Below, piece after piece: positions 8,715 through 16,130 of a DNA stretch of 60,696 nt. Within the stretch, counting starts at the first letter, position 1. Each line of letters opens with the position of its first letter. This DNA comes from Salipiger bermudensis HTCC2601 (GTDB taxonomy: Bacteria; Pseudomonadota; Alphaproteobacteria; Rhodobacterales; Rhodobacteraceae). Under the pieces are notes generated by a model. It ran no database searches and was not told the DNA's origin. It saw nothing but the letters and a program-made list of their open reading frames with translations. Both the position numbers and the translations under genes were made by a program. The DNA lies in contig NZ_DS022276.1 of the NCBI RefSeq assembly GCF_000153725.1, forward strand, positions 1,047,223 to 1,107,918, written 5' to 3'.

Positions 8715-9908
8715 ATGCTCAGAGGACTTACCCGCACCCTGCGCCTTGCCACCGCCGCGCTGGTCACGGCCGCTGCCACCCTGCCCGCAGCCGCGCAGCA
8801 GCAGGGCGGCGAACGCCCGCCGCAACCGGTGACCGTGGTGACGCTTCAAGCGTCCGACGTGACGCTCACCTCCACCCTGCCCGGGCGCGTCGCCGCCTCC
8901 GGCGTTGCCCAGGTGCGCCCGCAGGTCAACGGCATCATCACCGACCGCCTGTTCGAGGAAGGCGCCGAGGTCGAGCAGGGCGAGGCGCTCTACCGCATCG
9001 ACCCGGCGGTCTACGAGGCCGCGATGGCCGCTGCCGAAGCCTCTCTGGCGCAGGCGGAAGCCACGCTCAGCTCCGCCCAGCGCGATGCCGACCGTCAGGA
9101 AGAGCTGCGCCAGCGCAACGTCGCCAGCCAGCAGAACCTCGACGACGCGCTCGCCGCACGCGACGTGGCGGAGGCGGCGGTGAAGGTGGCGCAGGCCAAT
9201 GTGCTCTCTGCCGAGATCGATCTCGAGCGCACCACCATCCGCGCGCCGATCAGCGGCTCCGCCGGCCTCAGCGAAGTGACCAAGGGCGCGCTGGTGACCT
9301 CGGGCCAGTCGACCGCGCTGACCACCATCCGCCAGCTCGACCCGATCTATGTCGACGTGACCCAGTCCGCCGCCGAGATGCTGCGCTGGCGCCGGTCGGG
9401 GCAGGATGTCGAGAGCGAGGGCAATGGCCTCGTGACGCTGACCCTCGCCGATGGCGAGACCTACGAGCACACCGGCCGCCTCGCCGCCGCGGAACCCTAC
9501 GTGAACGAGCAGACCGGCGTCATCGTGCTGCGCCTCGAGTTCCCCAACCCCGACCAGTTCCTTCTGCCGGGCATGTACGTGCAGGTCGAGATGCCGCAGG
9601 GCACCGTCGAGGATGCCATCCTCGCGCCGCAGGAAGGCGTCACCCGTGACCGCCGTGGCCGCCCGATGGCGATGGTGGTGAATGCCGAGAACGCCGTCGA
9701 GAGCCGCCAGCTCACCGTACAGCGCGATCAGGGCAATGCCTGGGTCGTCACCGACGGCCTTGCCGCCGGCGACCGCGTCATCGTGGCCGGCCTGCAGAAG
9801 GTCTCCGAAGGCATGACCGTGTCGCCGCAGGAACGCGCCGCTGCCGAGGGCGAAGAGTCCGCGGCGGGAGACACTGCCGCAGACACCGCCGAGACCGCCA
9901 CCGAATAA
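8715..9908 (+). CDS. RND efflux periplasmic adaptor (MexA/AcrA family)
   Basis: Membrane fusion protein of 397 aa. A signal peptide (1-28) ends LPAAAQ. It is followed by the lipoyl half-motif region (VRPQVNGIITDRLFEEGAEVEQGEALYRID), a coiled-coil hairpin (about 95-150), the beta-barrel and the C-terminal membrane-proximal domain, then an acidic Ala/Glu-rich tail. Unlike E. coli AcrA it has no lipobox cysteine, so it is probably a soluble, unlipidated adaptor. The start has GGAG upstream. It lies 30 bp before the pump gene. Confidence 0.94.
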   Translation: MLRGLTRTLRLATAALVTAAATLPAAAQQQGGERPPQPVTVVTLQASDVTLTSTLPGRVAASGVAQVRPQVNGIITDRLFEEGAEVEQGEALYRIDPAVYEAAMAAAEASLAQAEATLSSAQRDADRQEELRQRNVASQQNLDDALAARDVAEAAVKVAQANVLSAEIDLERTTIRAPISGSAGLSEVTKGALVTSGQSTALTTIRQLDPIYVDVTQSAAEMLRWRRSGQDVESEGNGLVTLTLADGETYEHTGRLAAAEPYVNEQTGVIVLRLEFPNPDQFLLPGMYVQVEMPQGTVEDAILAPQEGVTRDRRGRPMAMVVNAENAVESRQLTVQRDQGNAWVVTDGLAAGDRVIVAGLQKVSEGMTVSPQERAAAEGEESAAGDTAADTAETATE

Positions 9909-9938
9909 GCCGCGCCGCGAGCGTCAGGAGTCCCTCTT

Positions 9939-12900
9939 ATGGCCCGTTTCTTCATCGACCGTCCGGTCTTTGCCTGGGTGATCTCGATCCTCATCATGGG
10001 CGTCGGCGTGCTGTCGCTGCTCACCCTTCCCATCGCGCAGTATCCGCAGATCGCACCGCCCTCGGTGCGGGTGAGCGCGCAATATCCCGGCGCCTCGGCG
10101 CAGACCGTGGCCAATACCGTCACCCAGATCATCGAACAGCAGATGACCGGGCTCGACGGCATGCGCTACATGTCGTCCTCGTCGACCTCGGCCGGGACCG
10201 CCTCGATCACCCTGACCTTTGAATCCGGCACGGATCCGGACGTGGCGCAGGTGCAGGTGCAGAACAAGCTCAGCCAGGCCACCGCGCTGCTGCCCGAGAC
10301 GGTGCAGCGGCAAGGGGTCACCGTCGAGAAGGCGTCGTCGTCCTTCTTCATGGTGATCGGCCTGATCTCCGAGGATGGACGGCTCGAACAGGCCGACCTG
10401 TCGGACTACCTGAACTCCAACCTCGTTGACGAGTTCGCCCGCATCGAGGGCGTCGGCGGTGCGCAGGTCTTCGGCGCGCAATACGCCATGCGGATCTGGC
10501 TGGATCCGTCCAAGCTCGCCGCCTTCGAGATGACACCCTCGGACGTGGTCAGCGCGGTTTCGGCGCAGAACGCGCAGATCTCGGCGGGCTCCTTCGGCAC
10601 CCTGCCCGCCCCCGAGGGCCAGCAGCTCAACGCCACCATCACCGCGCAGTCGCTGCTCTCCACCCCGGAAGACTTCCGCAACATCGTGCTGCGCACCGAG
10701 ACCAATGGCGGCCTGGTGCTGCTGCAGGACGTGGCCGAGGTCGAGATCGGCGCCGAGAACTACTCCACCATCGCGCGCTACAACGGCCAGCCCTCCTCGG
10801 GCATGGCGCTGCAGCTGGCCTCGGGCGCCAACGCGCTCGACACCTCCGAGCGGGTCAAGGAGCGGATCGAGGAGTATTCCGAGTTCTTCCCCGAGGGCGT
10901 GGGCTACGTCATTCCCTACGACACCACCCCGTTCATCGAGATCTCGATCCACGAGGTGCAGAAGACCCTGATCGAGGCCATCATCCTCGTGTTCTTCGTG
11001 ATGCTGCTTTTCCTGCAGAACCTGCGCGCGACGCTGATCCCGACGCTGGCGGTTCCGGTCGTCATCCTCGGCACGTTCGGCATCCTCGCGATGGCGGGCT
11101 TCACCATCAACACGCTGACCATGCTCGCCATGGTGCTGGCCATCGGCCTGCTGGTCGACGATGCCATCGTGGTGGTCGAAAACGTCGAGCGCATCATGGA
11201 AGAAGAGGGTCTCTCCCCGCGTGAGGCAACGCGCAAGTCGATGGGCCAGATCACCGGCGCCCTGATCGGCATCGCGCTGGTGCTCTCGGCGGTGTTCGTG
11301 CCGATGGCCTTCTTCCCCGGCTCCACCGGTGTGATCTACCGGCAGTTCTCGATCACCATCGTCTCGGCCATGGCGCTGTCGGTGCTGGTCGCCCTGACCC
11401 TGACCCCGGCGCTCTGCGCCACGCTGCTCAAGGCGAAGGATGTGAACCACACAAAACGCGGCCCGTTCGGCTGGTTCAACAAGGGCTTCGACAAGACCGC
11501 CGACGGCTACCGCGGCACCGTGGCCTACCTGATCAAGCGCCCGCTGCGGATCATGCTGGTCTATCTCGCCCTCGCCGGCGGCATGGTCTACCTGTTCAAC
11601 AACACCCCCACCGGCTTCCTCCCGGACGAGGACCAGGGGATCCTGATGGTCCTCGTGCAGGGCCCCACCGGTGCCACCGCCGAGCGTACGCTCGACGTGG
11701 TCGAGCAGGTCGAGACCCATTTCCGCGAGAACGAGGCAGAGAACGTCGAGTCGGTGTTCGGCGTGGTCGGCTTCTCCTTCGCCGGTCAGGGCCAGAACAT
11801 GGGTCTCGCCTTCGTGCGGCTCAAGGACTGGGAGGAACGCCCGGACCCGAGCCAGAGCGTGCAGGCCGTCGCCGGACGCGCCTTCCCGGCCTTCATGGGC
11901 ATCCAGGATGCGCAGGTCTTCCCGATCGTGCCGCCCTCGGTGATCGAGCTCGGCAACGTCTCGGGCTTCGACTTCTACCTGCAGGCGCAGGCCGGCCAGA
12001 CCCACGAACAGCTCCTGAATGCCCGCAACCAGCTGCTTGGCATGGCCTCGCAGAGCGAGCTGATCGGCTCCGTGCGCCCCTCCGGGCTCGAGGACGCTGC
12101 CCAGTTCAACCTCGACATCGACTGGCGTGCCGCCGGCGCGGTCGGGGTCTCTCCCACCGATGTCGGCAACCTCCTGTCGGTGGCCTGGGCCGGGCAGTAC
12201 GTGAACGATTTCAACGACAACGGCCGCATCAAGCGGGTCTACGTGCAGGGCGAGGCGGACAGCCGCGCCACGCCGTCGGACCTGCAGAAATGGCGGGTGC
12301 GCAATGCCAATGGCGAGCTCGTTCCGTTCGCCAACTTCACCTCCGAGGACTGGGCCTACGGCCCGCAGGGCCTGAGCCGCTACAACGGCATCCCCTCGAT
12401 GCAGATCCAGGGCGAGCCGGCCGCCGGCGTGACCTCGGGCGAAGCGATGGCCGAGATGGAGCGCCTCGTGTCAGAGTTGCCGCCGGGCTACGCCCTCGCC
12501 TGGACCGGCCTGTCGCTGGAAGAACGCGACTCGGGCGGTCAGGCACCGCTGCTCTACGCCCTGTCGCTGGCGGCGATCTTCCTCTGCCTCGCGGCGCTCT
12601 ACGAGAGCTGGACGATCCCGTTCTCGGTGATGCTGGCAATGCCGATCGGTGTCCTCGGCACCATGGGCGCGGCCTACTGGTTCGGCTTCGAGAACGGCGT
12701 GTTCTTCCAAGTCGGCCTGCTCACGGTGATCGGCCTGACCGGCAAGAACGCCATCCTCATCGTCGAGTTCGCCCGCGAACGCTACGAGGCGGGCGAGGAG
12801 CTTCTGGCGGCGGTGGCCGAGGCGGCGAAGCAGCGCTTCCGCCCGATCATCATGACCTCGCTGGCCTTCTCGCTGGGCGTGGTGCCGCTGGTGCTGTCCT

Positions 12901-13073
12901 CCGGCGCCGGCGCCGGCGGCCGCACCGCGGTGGGTTCGGCGGTGCTTGGCGGGACCATCACGGGCACCGTGCTGGGGGTGATCTTCGTGCCGCTGTTCTT
13001 CGTCGTGGTGCAGCGCATCTTCGGTCGCAAGAAGGCCAAGGAACTTGCAGCCAAACAGGCCGAGACCGCCTGA
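9939..13073 (+). CDS. RND multidrug efflux pump, HAE1 family (AcrB/MexB type)
   Basis: A full-length 1044-aa inner-membrane proton antiporter, the usual size for AcrB. It starts MARFFIDRPVFAWVISI, has twelve membrane helices in two sets of six with two large periplasmic loops, and keeps the proton-relay pair in IGLLVDDAIVVVENVERIM and the later GLTGKNAILIVEFA segment. Its substrates are expected to be hydrophobic drugs, dyes or detergents. No TolC-like outer-membrane factor is present in the window, so the pump must borrow one. Confidence 0.95.
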   Translation: MARFFIDRPVFAWVISILIMGVGVLSLLTLPIAQYPQIAPPSVRVSAQYPGASAQTVANTVTQIIEQQMTGLDGMRYMSSSSTSAGTASITLTFESGTDPDVAQVQVQNKLSQATALLPETVQRQGVTVEKASSSFFMVIGLISEDGRLEQADLSDYLNSNLVDEFARIEGVGGAQVFGAQYAMRIWLDPSKLAAFEMTPSDVVSAVSAQNAQISAGSFGTLPAPEGQQLNATITAQSLLSTPEDFRNIVLRTETNGGLVLLQDVAEVEIGAENYSTIARYNGQPSSGMALQLASGANALDTSERVKERIEEYSEFFPEGVGYVIPYDTTPFIEISIHEVQKTLIEAIILVFFVMLLFLQNLRATLIPTLAVPVVILGTFGILAMAGFTINTLTMLAMVLAIGLLVDDAIVVVENVERIMEEEGLSPREATRKSMGQITGALIGIALVLSAVFVPMAFFPGSTGVIYRQFSITIVSAMALSVLVALTLTPALCATLLKAKDVNHTKRGPFGWFNKGFDKTADGYRGTVAYLIKRPLRIMLVYLALAGGMVYLFNNTPTGFLPDEDQGILMVLVQGPTGATAERTLDVVEQVETHFRENEAENVESVFGVVGFSFAGQGQNMGLAFVRLKDWEERPDPSQSVQAVAGRAFPAFMGIQDAQVFPIVPPSVIELGNVSGFDFYLQAQAGQTHEQLLNARNQLLGMASQSELIGSVRPSGLEDAAQFNLDIDWRAAGAVGVSPTDVGNLLSVAWAGQYVNDFNDNGRIKRVYVQGEADSRATPSDLQKWRVRNANGELVPFANFTSEDWAYGPQGLSRYNGIPSMQIQGEPAAGVTSGEAMAEMERLVSELPPGYALAWTGLSLEERDSGGQAPLLYALSLAAIFLCLAALYESWTIPFSVMLAMPIGVLGTMGAAYWFGFENGVFFQVGLLTVIGLTGKNAILIVEFARERYEAGEELLAAVAEAAKQRFRPIIMTSLAFSLGVVPLVLSSGAGAGGRTAVGSAVLGGTITGTVLGVIFVPLFFVVVQRIFGRKKAKELAAKQAETA

Positions 13074-13097
13074 CCCCCCTGCTATCGCAAGAACAGG

Positions 13098-13129
13098 CCG
13101 CGCCGTCCGGGACATCCCGGGCGGCGCGG
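13098..13129. terminator. Hairpin between the convergent efflux and oxyR genes
   Basis: A 14-bp stem with one G-T wobble (arms starting CCGCGCCG and ending CGGCGCGG) and loop ACAT, 24 bp after the pump stop. Only a weak T-run follows on either strand. It probably ends the efflux operon and may also serve oxyR. Confidence 0.65.
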
Positions 13130-13212
13130 TCGCGTTTCAGGTCCAGCTTTCAGGTCCAGATTCCAAGCGCGGTCTTCCGATCCGGGTTACAGGCCCAGAT
13201 TCAGGCCGGAAT

Positions 13213-14133
13213 TCAGGCCATATCCTGCTGCATCACCGCACGGGTGCGCTGCAGGATCCCGCCCAGCCGTGCAAAGACCTCGGCCCGCGGCGTGCCCGGC
13301 CGCCAGCCCAGCATCACCCGGCGCGGACAGGCCCCCTCGAGCGGTGACAGCCCCACCTCCTGCCCTGCCAGCACCCCGGACAGGATCGCCAGATCCGGCA
13401 GCAGCGTGATCCCCAGCCCCTCGCTCACCATCGAGATCAGCGTCGAGAGGCTGGTGGCCGAGAAGCTCTCGTCCTGTTCGATCTCGTAGTCGGGAAAGGC
13501 TTTGAGCGCATGGCGCTGCAGGCAATGGCCGCGCTCGAGCAGCATCAGCCGCGCCCCCTCCAGCGCCTCGCCGCTCACCGCGCCGCCGCCATAGCCCGAC
13601 AGGCCGGGCGGCGTGGCGAGGTGGTAGCCGTCATCGAAGAGATGCATCGTCTCGATGCCCGCGATATCGAAGGGCTGGGCGAAGAGGATCAGGTCGAGCC
13701 GCCCCGACAGCAGCCCCTCGACCAGTTGCTCGGTCAGCTCCTCGCGCAGGAACAGCCGCAGCTCGGGGAAGGCACCACGCAGCGCCGGGAGGGCCCGCGG
13801 GATCAGGTAGGGACCGATGGTCGGGATCGCCCCCAGCCGCAGGTCGCCCTGGTCGGGCCGGCCCTGCGCGGCGGCCAGCGCCTCGATATCACCCGCCGCC
13901 AGCAAGAGCGCCCGCGCCCGCCCGGCGATCTCTGCCCCGAGCGGCGTAAGGATCACCGAGCGGGTGTTGCGCTCGGCCAGCTGCACGCCGAGCCGCTCCT
14001 CGAGCTCGCGCAGCCCTGCGCTCAGGGTGGGCTGGGTGACGTGGCACAGCTCGGCGGCGCGCGAGAAGTTCAGCGTCTCGGCGAGCGCGGCGAGGAAGCG
14101 CAGCTGGCGCAGGGTGATCTGCGGATTGATCAT
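13213..14133 (-). CDS. oxyR: LysR-family peroxide regulator OxyR
   Basis: A 306-aa LysR regulator: helix-turn-helix at 5-64 (TLNFSRAAELCHVTQPTLSAG), then a two-lobed sensor domain. The segment LLERGHCLQRHAL aligns with the E. coli OxyR redox loop, so Cys204 matches the peroxide-reacting Cys199. The position matching the second cysteine (Cys208) is Phe213, so the classic disulfide switch cannot form as in E. coli. ATSLSTLISMVSEGLGITLLP continues the OxyR pattern. It is divergent from a peroxiredoxin, with a good OxyR half-site at its own start codon. Confidence 0.87.
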   Translation of the reverse strand: MINPQITLRQLRFLAALAETLNFSRAAELCHVTQPTLSAGLRELEERLGVQLAERNTRSVILTPLGAEIAGRARALLLAAGDIEALAAAQGRPDQGDLRLGAIPTIGPYLIPRALPALRGAFPELRLFLREELTEQLVEGLLSGRLDLILFAQPFDIAGIETMHLFDDGYHLATPPGLSGYGGGAVSGEALEGARLMLLERGHCLQRHALKAFPDYEIEQDESFSATSLSTLISMVSEGLGITLLPDLAILSGVLAGQEVGLSPLEGACPRRVMLGWRPGTPRAEVFARLGGILQRTRAVMQQDMA

Positions 14134-14160
14134 AGAGGTTTTCTATCACAATGAGCGATA
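14132..14160. promoter_or_regulatory. Candidate OxyR binding site in the oxyR-prx intergenic region
   Basis: ATAG-N7-CTAT (14132-14146) matches the OxyR half-operator pattern exactly. An overlapping palindrome TATC-N9-GATA (14144-14160) fits the LysR T-N11-A rule. The site begins inside the oxyR start codon, implying autorepression, and lies about 85-110 bp before the peroxiredoxin start, suitable for activation. Confidence 0.6.
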
Positions 14161-14244
14161 CAATCAATTTCAAGAATATGACTATCACAAGTACATCGGG
14201 GTCATCGAACGACAGACTCTGGTTTTGACAGAAGGAAGACCCCG

Positions 14245-14889
14245 ATGCTCGACGCACCCTGCCCGCAGATGCCCCGCCTCAACGAGCCCGCCCCGGCCTT
14301 TGACGCTCCCACCACCGACGGCCGCAAGACGCTTCAGGACTACCGCGGCCAGTGGCTGATCCTGTTTTCGCACCCGGCGGATTTCACCCCGGTCTGCACC
14401 ACCGAGTTCATCGCCTTCGCCAGGAAGCAGGACGCTTTTGCCGAGATGAACACCGCCCTGCTCGGCCTGTCGATCGACAGCCATTACAGCCACATCGCGT
14501 GGATTCTGAACATCAAGGAAAAGTTCGGCGTCGAGATCCGCTTCCCGATCATCGCCGACCTGAGCATGACGGTGGCGCAGTCCTACGGCATGATCCAGCC
14601 CGGCGCCTCCGACACCGCTGCAGTGCGGGCGACCTTCATCATCGACCCCGAGGGCGTGCTGCGTGCCATGGTCTACTACCCGATGAACGCCGGCCGATCG
14701 GTGGACGAGATCTATCGACTGCTCGTGGCGCTGCAGACCGCCGACGCCAACAAATGCGCGATGCCGGAGAACTGGACACCGGGCGACCCGGTGATCGTGC
14801 CGACCCCGGCCACCCCCGAGGCCGCGATGGCCCGCGCCGGCGAAGGCTATGACACCGTCGATTGGTATTTCTCCACCCGCCAGCTCTGA
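14245..14889 (+). CDS. 1-Cys peroxiredoxin (Prx6/AhpC-TSA family)
   Basis: A 214-aa peroxiredoxin that reduces H2O2 and organic peroxides. The active-site motif HPADFTPVCTTEF puts the peroxidatic cysteine at Cys51. The longer C-terminal domain with NKCAMPENWTPGDPV is typical of Prx6-type enzymes and there is no 2-Cys resolving motif. GGAAG lies before the ATG. It is transcribed divergently from oxyR and is very likely in its regulon (inference from the shared operator region). Confidence 0.93.
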   Translation: MLDAPCPQMPRLNEPAPAFDAPTTDGRKTLQDYRGQWLILFSHPADFTPVCTTEFIAFARKQDAFAEMNTALLGLSIDSHYSHIAWILNIKEKFGVEIRFPIIADLSMTVAQSYGMIQPGASDTAAVRATFIIDPEGVLRAMVYYPMNAGRSVDEIYRLLVALQTADANKCAMPENWTPGDPVIVPTPATPEAAMARAGEGYDTVDWYFSTRQL

Positions 14890-14897
14890 TCCGGCGG

Positions 14898-14922
14898 CCG
14901 GTGCGCCCTTGTGGCGCACCGG
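14898..14922 (+). terminator. Hairpin after peroxiredoxin
   Basis: A perfect 10-bp stem (CCGGTGCGCC / GGCGCACCGG) with a 5-nt loop lies 9 bp after the stop codon. No T-run follows, so it may act as a weak terminator or protect the mRNA 3' end. Confidence 0.55.
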
Positions 14923-15031
14923 CGGCACTGGATACCCATGCGGATTGGAACATATCTTCAATTCGGAACATGTCATACGAGAGCGCCGCAGCCATGGGCT
15001 CGGCAAGCCCCACAGGACAACGAGGACCAAG

Positions 15032-15907
15032 ATGACCCATAGCCCGATCGTCAAGAGCTTCTGGGACGAAGCAACCGGAAGCTGGCAATATGTCTTCCAC
15101 GATCCCGCCACCATGAAGGGCGCGATCGTCGATCCGGTCTGGGATTACGACCCGCAGGCCGCCGCCACCAGCACCGAGAACGCCGAGAAGATCCTCGCGT
15201 ATGTCGAGGAGACCGGCATCGAGGTGGTCTGGATCCTCGACACCCACCCCCATGCCGACCATTTCTCCGCCGCCCCGTGGCTGAAGGAAAAGCTCGGTGC
15301 CCCCACCGCCATCGGCGAGAGGGTCACCGGCGTGCAGACGCTCTGGCAGGGCATCTACAACCTCGGCTCCGATGTCCCGACCGACGGCAGCCAGTGGGAC
15401 AGGCTGCTGGCCGATGGCGATGAAATCATGGTCGGCGAGATCCCGGTGAAGGTGATCTTCTCGCCCGGCCACACGCTGGCTTCGATCACCTATGTCGCGG
15501 GCGACGCGGCCTTCGTGCACGATACCTTCATGATGCCCGACAGCGGCACCTCGCGCGCCGATTTCCCCGGCGGCTCCTCGAAGGATCTCTACGAGACCAT
15601 CCAGAAGATCCTGTCGCTGCCCGACGACACCCGGCTCTATGTCGGCCACGACTACGCCCCCGAGGGCCGCGACGCCGCCTGCTGCGCCACCGTCGCCGAG
15701 CACAAGGCCTCGAACATCCACCTCAAGGACGCGCCGTCCGAGGCCGAGTACCGCGCCGTGCGCGACAAGCGCGATGCCACCCTGCCGCTGCCCAAACTGA
15801 TGCTGGCAGCCTTGCAGATCAACATCCGCGGCGGGCGCAAGCCGGAGCCGGAGGGCGATGGCCGGCGCTACCTCAAGATCCCGCTGGATTACTTCGAGCC
15901 ACGCTGA
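15032..15907 (+). CDS. MBL-fold metallo-hydrolase, ETHE1/persulfide dioxygenase-like
   Basis: A cytoplasmic metallo-beta-lactamase-fold protein of 291 aa. The metal motif DTHPHADHFS is followed by SPGHTLAS, FVHDTFMMPDSGTSRADFPGG and YVGHDYAPEGRDA. This pattern is seen in ETHE1-like persulfide dioxygenases and the related Blh hydrolases, which oxidise glutathione persulfide to sulfite. The upstream 140 bp hold a direct repeat GGAACAT (14947-14953 and 14965-14971) that could be a regulator site. Two TauE exporters in the window could remove sulfite, but neither is adjacent. Confidence 0.82.
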   Translation: MTHSPIVKSFWDEATGSWQYVFHDPATMKGAIVDPVWDYDPQAAATSTENAEKILAYVEETGIEVVWILDTHPHADHFSAAPWLKEKLGAPTAIGERVTGVQTLWQGIYNLGSDVPTDGSQWDRLLADGDEIMVGEIPVKVIFSPGHTLASITYVAGDAAFVHDTFMMPDSGTSRADFPGGSSKDLYETIQKILSLPDDTRLYVGHDYAPEGRDAACCATVAEHKASNIHLKDAPSEAEYRAVRDKRDATLPLPKLMLAALQINIRGGRKPEPEGDGRRYLKIPLDYFEPR

Positions 15908-15920
15908 CGGGGCGAGTTGT

Positions 15921-15994
15921 CCCGGCCCTGCCCTGTAGCGGGTCGGGCGGGATGCCTCCGGCGGGAGTATTTTCGACGAAGAGAAGATGGGGGC
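15921..15994 (+). repeat. Hairpin plus dispersed intergenic repeat, copy 2
   Basis: A GC stem (CCCGGCCC with GGGTCGGG, 15921-15947) is followed by a small CTCC/GGAG hairpin and TATTTT, then the repeat GAGTATTTTCGA...GAGAAGATGGGGGC that resembles 91-126. It sits after the metallo-hydrolase stop and may terminate that gene. The rest of the 220-bp gap before pheT shows nothing further. Confidence 0.5.
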
Positions 15995-16130
15995 GCTCAA
16001 GAACTGTGCCCTCGGCATGGGCGGCAGACGATGGCGCGCGTGGGGCGCATTGGCCGGCCGCCCCTTTCCCCCTGCGCGGCGATCCGCTAAGAGCGGCGCG
16101 ATACGTGACACCAACACGGGCGGCTTCGCG

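Noticed and set aside
9924-12005. A 693-codon minus-strand open frame opposite the RND pump
   Set aside because: Antisense shadow of a clear HAE1 pump, no domain recognised.
13136-13220. Short CAGGTCCAG/CAGGCCCAGATTC repeats after the efflux terminator
   Set aside because: Imperfect short repeats of 9-13 bp between convergent genes; too little structure to support a function.
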